A stretch of DNA of 28,507 nt from positions 1 through 28,507 of the forward strand of contig JAKOGH010000481.1 in NCBI GenBank assembly GCA_024811115.1, read 5' to 3'. The notes below the pieces were generated by a model, which searched no databases, was not told the DNA's origin, and saw nothing but the letters and a program-made list of their open reading frames with translations. Position numbers and translations under genes: made by a program. Of the stretch, positions 9,922 to 20,270 are shown piece by piece (position 1 is the stretch's first letter; each line of letters begins with the position of its first letter). The DNA is from Terana coerulea. Lineage: Eukaryota > Basidiomycota > Agaricomycetes > Polyporales > Phanerochaetaceae.

Positions 9922-10659
9922 TGGTGAGTTTCCTCCACCACGTTAGCCTGAGTCGTCTAAGTAACATGACATGGATGCTATTCAAGGTGCTTAAACATGG
10001 AAGTTAGTGAATAGCAAAATACGTTCAAGCCACCCCTTTCCCACCCTTTTCCCCACAATCTTGCTAGGACTCGGGCGCGTAGTTAATGACCTTCCGAGTC
10101 TCTTGGTATGTAGCGTCCATGAAGTCCTAATAATGCACACAATCTGTGACATAGCTCGCGGCGGTATTTGTGAAAGTTTGCTGCCCTCACTGTAATGCGC
10201 GCCGCAATTGCTTCCTCATCAGCGTAGCATCATTTGGGCAAACAGGAGGCCTATTGTACATTTAAAGTATCTCTAACAGCTATGTGCTTGTATTCACGAT
10301 TATAGCTGCAAGGCATTCACCGAGGAAGCATTTAACACTGCCGAGTGCCAATCGAGTGCCACCATATGTCGATACATACAACCTCGTCTTCGAGTACTGC
10401 CACAAGGGCAGCGTGGACCATGCTCATGAAGAACGGCAAGCACACACTGGCCTGCCAGTGCGCTACCAGTGCCCGGCGTCAATCCTCTTGCAGGCTGTCA
10501 GCCAATCCGGGCCGTCCGTGGTTGATGCTGGGAACGTCAGGAGGCGGTGACACCAAGGCCTATTACTCTCTACTCCCCTTCGCTGGTAACTTCAGCTAAC
10601 CACAGCGATATAGGCTACAAGAACTCAATAGGTATCACGCATCGCTCTCGAATCACAAC
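9922..10659. other. Intergenic region upstream of the NLR-like gene
   Basis: This 738-nt stretch should hold the promoter of the C2-NACHT-WD40 gene. An open frame at 10284-10550 (+, 88 codons, including YNLVFEYCHKGSV) faintly resembles a kinase hinge segment but has no other motif and no partner exon that I could find. I see nothing else in it. Confidence 0.4.
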
Positions 10660-13600
10660 ATGTCTACGTGAGTCTTACAGCTCGTTAAGCCAGAAGCTAG
10701 CTAACAGCCCGTCTTACCTCAGCAACAGCGACCCTCCGAATGAGCACGAGATAAGAATTGTCAAGTTCACTGGTGAGCATTTTTACTGATGCAGAGAACC
10801 GGTTGTCAACGAATGTTGTGTGCGCAGTAAAGCAAGCAACGCAACTCCCAAAAAATAACAACAGAAAGTTCTACATTGTTGCACGTGTTTCTGGCGCTGA
10901 ACGCAAGACGAAAGTCTCAGGGCGTTCTCGGGAGCCCGAATGGAATGAGATGCTGCGGTGGTGGGTAATTGGCTCCTAATACAACGCTGGCTGGCTAGTT
11001 TAACTTCGTTGTCACCAGGCCTATCTCCGTGCCGACAGAAGCGATCGTTGAGCTTTGGAGAGATCAGAGTTTTCGACAGGATGCTGTCGTGGACAGCGCA
11101 GTGCTTACCATACGTCCTGAGGATTTTACCGAAAGGGCTGGTGCGAGTATTTGCTTGGCGTGTTGCTCCGGTCGCTGTACTTATCGTGTATCTCTTCATT
11201 TCAGACCAAGAACTAATCATGAAGAAAGGGACTCGGTTGGTCTATACCCTGGATGCTGATGGTGAGATATTGCAAATCTATCCAAATGCGACCCATCCGC
11301 TCATCCGAACTCAATATGGTCGTTAGAATCCGCAGAGACCATTATTACGGAGACCATGAAGCTCTTCTCCGAGAACGAGGGAATACCCGCAGATACCATC
11401 AATGTAGCAGTAGGACTTTATGGAGGCATTTCTCCCGTAGCGGACGCCTGCTCGTCGCTCCTGGTCAAGTTATGTATTTTCCAGAAGATTGCGGAGGACC
11501 TTAGCGAGGTAAGACTTAAATGATTTTGAGGATTAGATACTAAACAGCATAACCAAAGGTGCACCCCTACGTGACTATGGCTGTAAAAGTTCTCTCGGCC
11601 GCGTATAAGGTGCGTGTGAACGTGCCTCCTCGGCTCACATATGGTGAAACATTATTATTTTGAAGGTCTACAAGCATAAACACGACATCGACAAGAAGAT
11701 GGTTGAGCTGCTTCAGCGCCTAGACACTTTTTACGACATTGTCAAGAGCTTGCATGAAGGAGCGCCAGGGATAAGCAAAGAGAGAGACCTCTTCTTTCGC
11801 ATATCACGGCAGACAGTCGAGTGCTGCATCTTCACCCAGTCATATGCGACGTCTCCGAAGTGTACGTATAAGGCACACATTTATGGATTGATTTTGACAC
11901 GATTACATATCCGTCTAGCATCGCAATACTTCCAAGCGAACTTTGGAATGAGCAAGAAGGTGGATGATTACTTCGTGGCGTTTGAGAAGCTGGATTTGGA
12001 GTTTCGTGAACGAGTGGTGGTAGGCACTGCAAACACCGTTGTCCGCCTGGAAAAGATTATTGTTACGCGGGTCGCTGACCAGATTGACAAGATTGGTGCG
12101 TTAATCCACCTCTGCCCCTGAAGCACCCTCACGTATTGACTGGTATGCATTGGACACGCACCTCAGGGGCCATCCTGGATTTGCAGTATCTACCTTACAC
12201 GGAAGGAGCGTCGCTAGGCCCGACTGGGGCTTGCATGGAAGGCACTCGCGTGGAAATCCTCGGCGAAATTTCTGCATGGGCGAGCGGAGCAGGTGGATTA
12301 TCGCACAACATTTTCCTGCTGCATGGTTTTGCGGGATCGGGGAAAACGACCATTGCACACTCCGTTGCTCAGCACTTCCAGCCCCTCGGAAGACTCGTCG
12401 CATCGTTCGCCTTCCACCAAAATGCCCTTGATCGTCCTATCGAAAAGCTATTCCCCACAATTGCGCGTGATATGGCGGACCTCGATGAAGGAGTTAGGCG
12501 AGCATTATGCGTCTCAGTTGGCAACAACAGGTCGCTTCAGACGACGCGAGATCTTAGCCAACAATTCGAGAAGTTTATCCTAGAGCCGTTCAAAGCACTC
12601 ACAATCATTGGTCCACTTGTTATCGTCATTGATGCTTTGGACGAAAGTGGCGACGCGGCAACTCGGTACAACTTGATCAAGCTCATCTCTACACGCTTCC
12701 ACGAATTACCCGCCAACATCCACGTTCTCTTGACTTCCCGCCCAGAGAACGACATTATCACTCACCTCGCCCATGCCAACTCCATGATACGGAAGAGCAT
12801 GCACGAGATCGAGCAAGCCTCCGCACTGCGAGATGTCTTCAGATATATCTCCAAACGCCTCTCCCCAATTTTCGATTCCTATCAGTGCGAAGTGCTTGCG
12901 TGCTCATCCCAGGGGCTATTCCAGTGGGCGTTTGTAGCGTGCGACGCTATCCTTGCCCCAGGTCTCGGAGGACTTACCCCGCTTCAGCGTTATGATCGCT
13001 TTATCGAGTCTGGCTCGGGATACTTCGGCGGTGATCTACTCGACAAGCTTTACATCGCGGTTCTCTCCCAACTGTTCAAGAGGGACGATCCGGATGCCAT
13101 GTTTGCATTTCATTCCGTTCTGGGCACGGTTCTGTTCTCATTCGAGCCACAGTCGAGGGGGGTCTCTGGATGCTCTTCTACGCGGCATACGGAGTGGTCG
13201 CAGCTTCAGCGCGCATGCTCAAGTGCTGAGTTACTTGGGTTCACTCCTTAGTGGAGTGATATCCGAGAATGACGACGAGGATGTTCAACCACTGCACACA
13301 TCGTTCCGGGACTTTCTAACTGACAAGAAACGAAGCGGCGACTTCTACATCAGCGAGGACGACGCTCACGCCACATTGACGGTCGGATGCCTAGGACTGA
13401 TGTGTACAGAGCTGCACTTCGACATCTGTCAGCTTGACTCTTCCTACGCCGATAATACCGATTTCCCCGACTTGAAAGGCCGTATCGAGGCCAAAATATC
13501 TCCGGCACTCTCGTATGCTTGCCGACTCTGGGCATGCCATCTTGAAGCGGCTACCGGCTCGGACTTGGGTACGGAATTTGCAGAGATGCTCAGAGACGTG

Positions 13601-16148
13601 CTCAAGACCAAGCTGCTGTTCTGGCTGGAGGCGCTGAGCCTTCTGCGTGAGATTGGCAAGTACGCACGTAAAGCGATGTTGTGGGTGGCATTGGTATGTA
13701 TCCCCTGTTTAACATCAACATCGTGAAACTCAAAGAATGGCGTTTATTTGGGTAATATGATAGGACCCAAATGCCCGCCGAGCCCTTGGACAGGACACCC
13801 TGCTGTTGGCAGCCCAGGCCGCAGATCTTCTGTACGACGATGGGATCTGTCAAGTTATCCAGAGGGCCACCTGTCATCTCTATCTGTCGGTCATTCCAAT
13901 GCATTCCCAATCCAATCATTTCTGTCGCCACTATCATACTCACTTCCTTCCCCGCACATTGCGCTGCCACACCAATCAGCTGTACATCCCTCCATACCGA
14001 CTCATAGGCCTAACCAACCGCTTCGGAGCTACCGCGCTTACGCCGTGCGGCAGTTACATTGCGTCGGCAGATGAAAACAATAAACTCTCCATACGAAATG
14101 TTGGCACTGGACGAATTATGTCTCGGTCACGAGAGAAGCACTTTGAACACATCCCAGCGATCGCATATTCGCCTGATGGCAATCTTCTAGCAGCTGCGTC
14201 CCACGACGAGACTGTTCATATTTACGGCACCCAGTCCAAGTGGTTGACATCACGAATGACCCTTAGTGGACACAGCGATTGGGTTCGGTGTTGCGCCTTT
14301 TCACCGCCGGACGGTCGACACATTGCATCGGGCAGTGATGACGGAACTGTCCGACTGTGGGACGTGTCAACAGGCTATGAAGTCTGGAAATCGGAATCGC
14401 GTCCGGGGATCCGCATGTGCTCCATCTCATTTTCACCAGAGGGACGAGTGGTTGTATCGTGCTCAACGGATTCCATGAAGATCCATGGGATTGCTACCGG
14501 CGCTCCTGAACGCGTGCTCTGGAGCACAGAAGACGACGTTCATGCATACTGTGCTACCATCTCTCCTTGTGGTCGCCATCTTGCCGCTGGGTTTAGCGAC
14601 GGCATCATCCGGTTTTGGAATGCTCAAACCTATGAGTCTGAGCTTAGTCCGTTGCGTGGGCACACAGCCTTGATTCGATGTGCAGCGTTTGCCCCAAATT
14701 CCCAAATGCTCGCCACTGGCTCAGCCGATTGTACCATCCGCCTGTGGCACCTGGAGACCCAACATTGCAGGATTCTCATTGGTCACTTGAGAGAAGTTCT
14801 ATCTGTTACGTTTCTGGCTAATGGAGACCACATCATATCCAACGCTGCGGACACCACAATCCGCCAATGGAATGTCAAGCACGCCGTCCCCGAGTCAGTT
14901 ACTACTACTCGCGCAGGGCCAACATGTGTCGCCTTCTCTCCTAGTAGCCAACAGCTCGCTACAAGCTCAGCATACGGACAGCTTCATGTTTGGGACAGCA
15001 AGACCGGAGAACTCACTGCGGAGAGCACGGCACATCTCAGGGGCTTGGACATGACCTCTTGTTTGGCGTTCTCGCTCGATGGCACCACCATCGTGTCAGG
15101 CGCTACGAATGGTGTGGTGTCTCTGAGCGATACCACACATGGCAAGCAATGGTCTCAGAGCCCTACCCGACAGATCTCCCGTCTGCATGCGGTCGCTTTT
15201 CCATCCCGTGACCTGGGTGTGTGCTCACTCTCCTCCGGACTTGAATCATCCATTCACACCTGGTACCCCGAGTCTGGAGCTGTCGCCAATGTTCATATCC
15301 CTGCCGACCAGGACGGCTCGATATGTTGCGCCACCTTCTCTCTTGACCACGCGCTCGTCATACTTGGCACTTCGAATGATATGATCAAGGCTCTTCGCAC
15401 GTCGGATGGAGAGGTTCTGTGGAAGACAAAGGCACATTCAACCAACCCCAAGGCGGTTTCGGGCTCAATGGTAGTAGCTCTCTCACCTGATGGGAAGCTG
15501 GTATGCTCTGGCTCTAATGACCTAACCGTATGCGTTTGGGATGCGGCGACAGGCGCGGCTGTGGGAAGTCCTCTTACTGGGCATCACGGCTGGGTGCTTG
15601 CTGTCTGCTTCTCAGCCGATGGAAAATACGCTTTCTCGGGATCCAACGACTACACTGCTCGTGTCTGGGACCTCGAATCTTCTCGGCAAATTCAAAAGCT
15701 TCTTATAGGAAGTTCCGTGCAATCGGTCACATGCTCTCTGGACAGCAAGTTCCTAGCAGTTTGCACAGACAACGGTGTTGTTCAAGTGTGGGATGCACCA
15801 TTTATACTCCAATCACCTGGTGAGTGATATTTTTGATAAATACCGCTGCACACCCATAATCTCAGCTTTTCTTGTGATGTAGCCCACGTTCTTTCACATC
15901 CCATCCGATCGATGATGCTGGACACGCAGGAGATGAAGAGGCCAGGCACAGATTTTATTGAATTTGGTAGCGTCGATGGCTGGATGCTTGGCCCAGTACG
16001 CGAAAACCTGTTCTGGGTACCCTGGGAGTACCGCGCTTGCCTCATCCAACCGGGCCTGAAGCAAGTGCTCGGCCGTCGCAACCCTGTTAAACTGGACCTC
16101 AGTCAATTTGTCCACGGCAAGAACTGGGCACAGTGCTGGTCTGGTTAA
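10660..16148 (+). CDS. C2-NACHT-WD40 STAND (NLR-like) protein
   Basis: Twelve exons: 10660-10667, 10723-10772, 10828-10960, 11019-11140, 11205-11261, 11327-11508, 11559-11609, 11666-11861, 11919-12095, 12167-13693, 13764-15819 and 15883-16148; about 1,607 residues once a single extra G in the G6 run at 13157-13162 is allowed for. Order: C2-like domain (about 10-110), a helical region as usually found before fungal NACHT domains, NACHT with Walker A GFAGSGKTT near residue 379 and Walker B LVIVIDALDES near 475, and then 14 WD40 repeats from about residue 920, enough for two seven-bladed propellers. It ends in the family-typical DGWMLGP, WVPWEYR and FVHGKNWAQC blocks. Such proteins are nucleotide-switched sensors linked in fungi to non-self recognition and incompatibility (family knowledge). 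The repeats are diverged, unlike rapidly reshuffling NWD genes. The +1 frameshift falls after NACHT; without correction the protein would end at 13251. Confidence 0.88.
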
Positions 16149-16489
16149 GGCATGTCGGAAAGTTAGCTGGGACTCGGAATGAAAATGGGGAGGAGGAGAT
16201 AGGAGCGCACTCCAGAGTTGAGGCATAGTGTACTGTTCCGCATCCAAGTGACATTTGGCCGCGTTTTAGGGAGGTTTTTCACTTCGATGTTGTATAGCAC
16301 GGGCGCTCCATGATGCGAGTTTGTACATGTTTGTTCGGCCTTCAGCGCTTCAAGTTCAAATTGGTCCTGCCGTTCAAACGTTCATTGCTCCCGGCTCGAG
16401 CTGTCGCGTTGCGTTCACTTGTACTCAGCTCTGCTGAGGTGATATACACGCTTTCTCCAAAATCACTATGTTCCATTCTCCCCACCGCT
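16149..16489. other. NLR 3' flank and 5' flank of the second JmjC relic
   Basis: The part from about 16370 resembles 9140-9250 upstream of the first JmjC relic, so it is probably the ancestral promoter or 5' exon of that gene family. The first part should hold the 3' UTR of the NLR-like gene. No other feature is visible. Confidence 0.4.
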
Positions 16490-16705
16490 GTTATAGATGC
16501 GTAATATGCGGGAGCAACTCAGAGGGACTGTCCACTATCACCAACCCTCCCACGCACAGAACAAGGTGCGGAGAGACGGACTACATCTGTGCATGCTCAC
16601 ATAAATGCAAAGAGCCAACTGTACTACCACCCTCGACCTGGCGGAGTCATAAGAAATGGCAAGACTCAGACACCGCGGGCGGCTACAGCAGAGGAACCCC
16701 GCAAT
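16490..16705 (+). pseudogene. JmjC-family relic 2, N-terminal zinc-motif exon
   Basis: The reading CVICGSNSEG, then NPPTHRTRCGETDYICAC, then LPPSTWRSHKKW parallels the Cys/His block of the first relic at 9265-9460, at both the DNA and protein level. It ends abruptly at 16705, where a TIR transposon with an 8-nt target duplication begins. The next piece of the gene lies past that element, at 21350. The motif has spaced Cys and His residues and probably binds zinc; I do not know its family name. Confidence 0.6.
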
Positions 16706-16886
16706 TAGTGTTGCTGAAGTTCAGTTCAGTTCAGTTCAGTTCAGGCCCATTTTGTCAGAACCAGAACCAGAACTAAGTGTTTAATAGCCGAACTAGAACT
16801 GAACTGAACCAAACCAGTATGAACTGGTTTGGTCGGTTCACAGGGTTCAAACTGGTTCGAACCATTGAACCATGTATATATCTGCT

Positions 16887-17217
16887 TAGTGATAGGCAGG
16901 GGTTTGCAAACTCTTGGAGGGTTAAGGGTAAGGGTATGAAGGGTAAGGGTAAGGGTTGGGGAAAGTTAACCCTTGTCTGGCAGGGGTCTGCATTCAAATA
17001 GCAGATGTGTTGCTGGATAGAGCTGCAAGTGTTGTGAGTGCTTTCTATATCAATGCAAGCTACTCAAATAGAAGGCTGACATTATAATTGAATGAAAAAA
17101 AGCACTCAAAGCACCATTTTCTGCCCATTTTGGCAAGGGTTTGAAGGGTAAGGGTTTTAAAGGGTAATGGTAAGGGTTAGCCTCTAAGCATAGAGGGATT
17201 ACCCTTGCCAATCACTA
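16887..17217. mobile_element. hAT-like MITE, copy A (331 nt)
   Basis: It starts TAGTGATAGGCAGGGGT and ends ACCCTTGCCAATCACTA, an imperfect terminal inverted repeat. It is flanked by perfect 8-nt target duplications TATCTGCT at 16879-16886 and 17218-17225. The inside holds runs of GGGTAA-type hexamers near both ends and a non-coding middle. It is a close relative of the copies at 18004-20796 and 22391-22746, and it sits inside the outer element. Confidence 0.9.
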
Positions 17218-19185
17218 TATCTGCTTTACTCTGTTAAATCAGTATAATTGCAATGATAGATCATAATAGAGTTATATATTTACATCTAGAAGGTGTTGCG
17301 AAGACGAGCTCAATGCGTACTCAGAGCGAATGGATTGGAGTAGATGTGGATAGATGACAGAACACGCATAAGGAGGGCGACGAGGGCCAACTCCCAGTAG
17401 ACCTCACAGAATGAGCAGGCAAAGGCCGATACTTGTCTCCAATGACCAAGTTAGCATTGCTATGCTGTACATTATATAGAATACACACCTTGTCACCAAT
17501 GATCAAGAGGTCAAGATGAGAAGCAAGGCAAGAGAGTCTGAGTGCTAAGAGTCCAAGAGCATGAGAAGAATTGGGCCACGTTTGGGCGCTAAGCGCCGGG
17601 ATCATCGGAATAAAGTCCAAGGCTCTGGGGCTGCTACCAGGGCCGTGTATCTGTGCTAAATAAATGCAGGAAAATGAAAAAATAATACTATGTATGCATG
17701 TTCATTGTTGCAGACGGACACATATATGTAGTATTATTTTCATTTTCTCGCATTTGTTTAGCACAGATACACGGCCTGGTAAAGCCATTCCGATGATCCC
17801 GGCGCTTAGCGCCCAAATGCGGCTCAATTCTTCCCATTCTCGGACACTTAGCACTCTGGACTCTCAGCCTTGTCCCTCATTTTGACCTCCTGGTCATTGG
17901 GGACAAGGTATTATTCTGTACACTATGCATAGGAACAATGCTAACTTAGTCATTGGGGACAAGTATTGGCACTTACTGCCTATTCTGTGAGGTCTACTGG
18001 GAGTAGTAATAGGCAGAGGTTTGCAAACCCTCTGAGGGTTAAGGGTAAGGGTATGGAGGGTAAGGGTAAGGGTCAGGGAAAATTAACCCTCGCTTGGCAG
18101 AGGTCTGCATTTAAATGCCAGGCATGTTGCTAGAGAGGGCTGCAGGTGTCATAAGTACTTTCTATACCAATGCAAGCTACTTAAATAGAAGACTAACATT
18201 ACAAGTGAATGGGAAAAGCACTTAAAGCACTATTTTTAGCCTATTTTGGCAAGGGTTTGAAGGGTAACTCTCAACCCTTACCCTTTGTGAGGGTAAGGGC
18301 CATCTGGAAAAACCCCTCTTTCTAATCTATGCTTTATGCTTCTTATTTAACACTAAGTTGTTTATTATGCTCTTTTTCGCTTTTTTGTGAAAATGTATTC
18401 TTAAAATATAGTTTATTTAGCTAATCTACATCTATTAGCTTGCTAAAAAGCCCATTGCCTTTTTAACATTCTAATCTGCTGATTATTAATGGCTTTTTAC
18501 TACCTAATTGACTTTTTATCCCTTACCAATGCCTTATTGCATTCTTTCATTAGCTCATTTACTATATTTCTTTTTATCTAATTTCTCACTATTGCATATT
18601 TTATCAGTAGCTTATTATTAGCTTTTTACTTATTTGCTTGTTATTTGTATCATATTTATGACATTATCTAGAGCTTATGACACTTATTTTGCTATTGCTT
18701 TTATTTATTACTTAGACTCTTATTATTGTATTGCTTAAAGCTAATTTAGTTCTATGTCCTCCTTTTCTGCCAATCAGCTAATCTATATACTTATACTATT
18801 ACACTTTTAGAGTTAATGTAGCTACTATTCTCTATTTCAGCCTAGTTGGCACATAAATGCATAATGGATTCCTTATTAGACTGGTTTTCAAAGTGCACAA
18901 AGCTTTAAGGATATTGTTAATGACAAGTCTGAAGCTCTTTAATATTACCTTTATAACCTAATATATAAGCTCTGTACAATTGCTAAAAAGAGCTGCTTTT
19001 GCCTAGAATGTCTATATTCTTATATAATTGCCATTTGCCACAGTTGAACAACAAGTTGCAATCAATTTTAAATATCACAATAGCTCTAAAAGAGTGACTG
19101 CTTCACAGACGACCAAAGCAATTCACACTGTATGCTTTTGTTAATGGGCCGAGGCTCAAAAAAGGTGACCAGAAATAACCACAAT

Positions 19186-19259
19186 GCACCCAGAAGGACT
19201 TGAACGCAGGACCACCTGGGTAAACGCGCCCAATAGATTAACAACTGCGCCATAGCGGC
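19186..19259 (-). repeat. tRNA-derived (SINE-like) A/B-box segment
   Basis: On the minus strand there is an A-box-like TGGCGCAGTTG (19242-19252) followed about 36 nt later by a B-box-like GTTCAAGTCC (19196-19205), the internal RNA polymerase III promoter of tRNA genes. Between them TTGGG...CCCAG forms an anticodon-like stem, but with an eight-base loop. The acceptor and T stems do not pair, so it is not a working tRNA. A tRNA-derived SINE head or relic is the simplest reading. Confidence 0.5.
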
Positions 19260-19549
19260 TTGTGTGAATCATTGTACAGAATGGTCATAACTTACCGGGT
19301 ATATTGAAGCGCCTTAACGTCTTTGAAGCCTTCGCGTTTGGTTAGCGTCATCTTTCATTCCCTCGGTCCCTCATTCCTAACCGACGCGTTAGCTGCGTCG
19401 CGACCACCTACCGCGACACCAGGACCCAAGTGACACCACACAAGAGTGGGGGACGCGTGAATTATCGAGCAAGGCTGTTGAAGGGGAGGGGCTCCCCCTG
19501 CAAACGAGGTACGTGGCCCTCTCGCCGCATCCACCGCTGCTACCCAGAG

Positions 19550-19584
19550 CCGTCCATGGCCGTGCATGCACGGCTTATGGACGG
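19550..19584. repeat. 35-nt palindrome
   Basis: The outer arms CCGTCCAT and ATGGACGG enclose the perfect palindrome GCCGTGCATGCACGGC. It could extrude as a cruciform or form an RNA hairpin. It lies between the tRNA-like segment and the minisatellite of the nested element. Confidence 0.75.
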
Positions 19585-19649
19585 TGCTTTCATGAATAGG
19601 CACCACACATCCCCCACCAGCAACGAACACCGCGCGCGAACGCCCGCTT

Positions 19650-20270
19650 AGTCAAGCACGACGCCGACGCACAAGAAGCCGGCGCGCACGACGACGCGTA
19701 CGACACGAACGGCGGCGCACAACGCCAACGCCGGCGCGCGGGACGTGGTGAAGCACAGCACACGCAGGCCGACGTAGGCGAGCGCGCCGCCGTTACAAAG
19801 GGCCGACGTACGACGCGAGGGACCAGCGCAACAAGCTACACAGGCGCGACGCCGAGAATGCAGCACGCGCATAACACCAACACCGGCGCGCGGGACGTGG
19901 CGAAGCACGACGCGCGCAGACCGACGCAGGTGAACGCGACGCCGACGCACAAGAAACCGGCGCGTACAGCACGACGCGCAAGATACGCAGGGCGGGACAG
20001 CGGCGCACGCACGTACGGTGCCGACGGATGCGCACCACGCCAACGCCGGCGCGCAGGACGTGGCGAAGCACGACGCGCGCAGGCCGACGCAGGCGAGCGT
20101 GCCGCCGTTACAAAGGGCCGACGCACGACGCGAGGGACCAGGGTAGCAAGCTACCCCAGCACAACGCCAACGAGCGCAGCATGCGCACCGCGCCGGCGCT
20201 GGCGCACAGGACGTGGCGAAGCACGACGCGTGCAGACCGACGCTGACAAGTGCGCCCCCTTCAGAAGGGG
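19650..20270. repeat. CpG-dense minisatellite, roughly two 0.31-kb units
   Basis: Blocks such as GGACGTGGCGAAGCACGACG recur at about 19740, 19895, 20058 and 20212, giving half-units of about 155 nt and a higher-order period near 310 nt. A CGTTACAAAGGGCCGACG block recurs at about 19790 and 20106. CpG is extremely frequent, in contrast to the AT-rich DNA on both sides. The long open frames across it (for example 19648-20394, -) are a product of composition and encode low-complexity Cys/Ala/Arg strings; I do not call a gene. Confidence 0.8.

Noticed and set aside
10284..10550. Possible small gene with kinase-hinge-like YNLVFEYC
   Set aside because: A single short resemblance without other kinase motifs or partner exons.
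11141..11265. Apparent frameshift in the C2 part of the NLR-like gene
   Set aside because: Two normal introns (11141-11204 and 11262-11326) with phase-matched ends restore the frame, so no lesion is needed.
16920..16965. Telomere-like GGGTAA repeats suggesting an internal telomere
   Set aside because: The hexamer is GGGTAA, not a rotation of TTAGGG, and it occurs as a fixed part of the MITE family in all three copies.
17321..17620. 99-codon open frame on the inverted-repeat arm (-)
   Set aside because: No motif; the reverse-complement arm does not keep the same frame open, as expected for non-coding DNA.
19186..19259. Functional tRNA gene
   Set aside because: Acceptor and T stems do not pair and the anticodon loop has eight bases; treated as a tRNA-derived relic.
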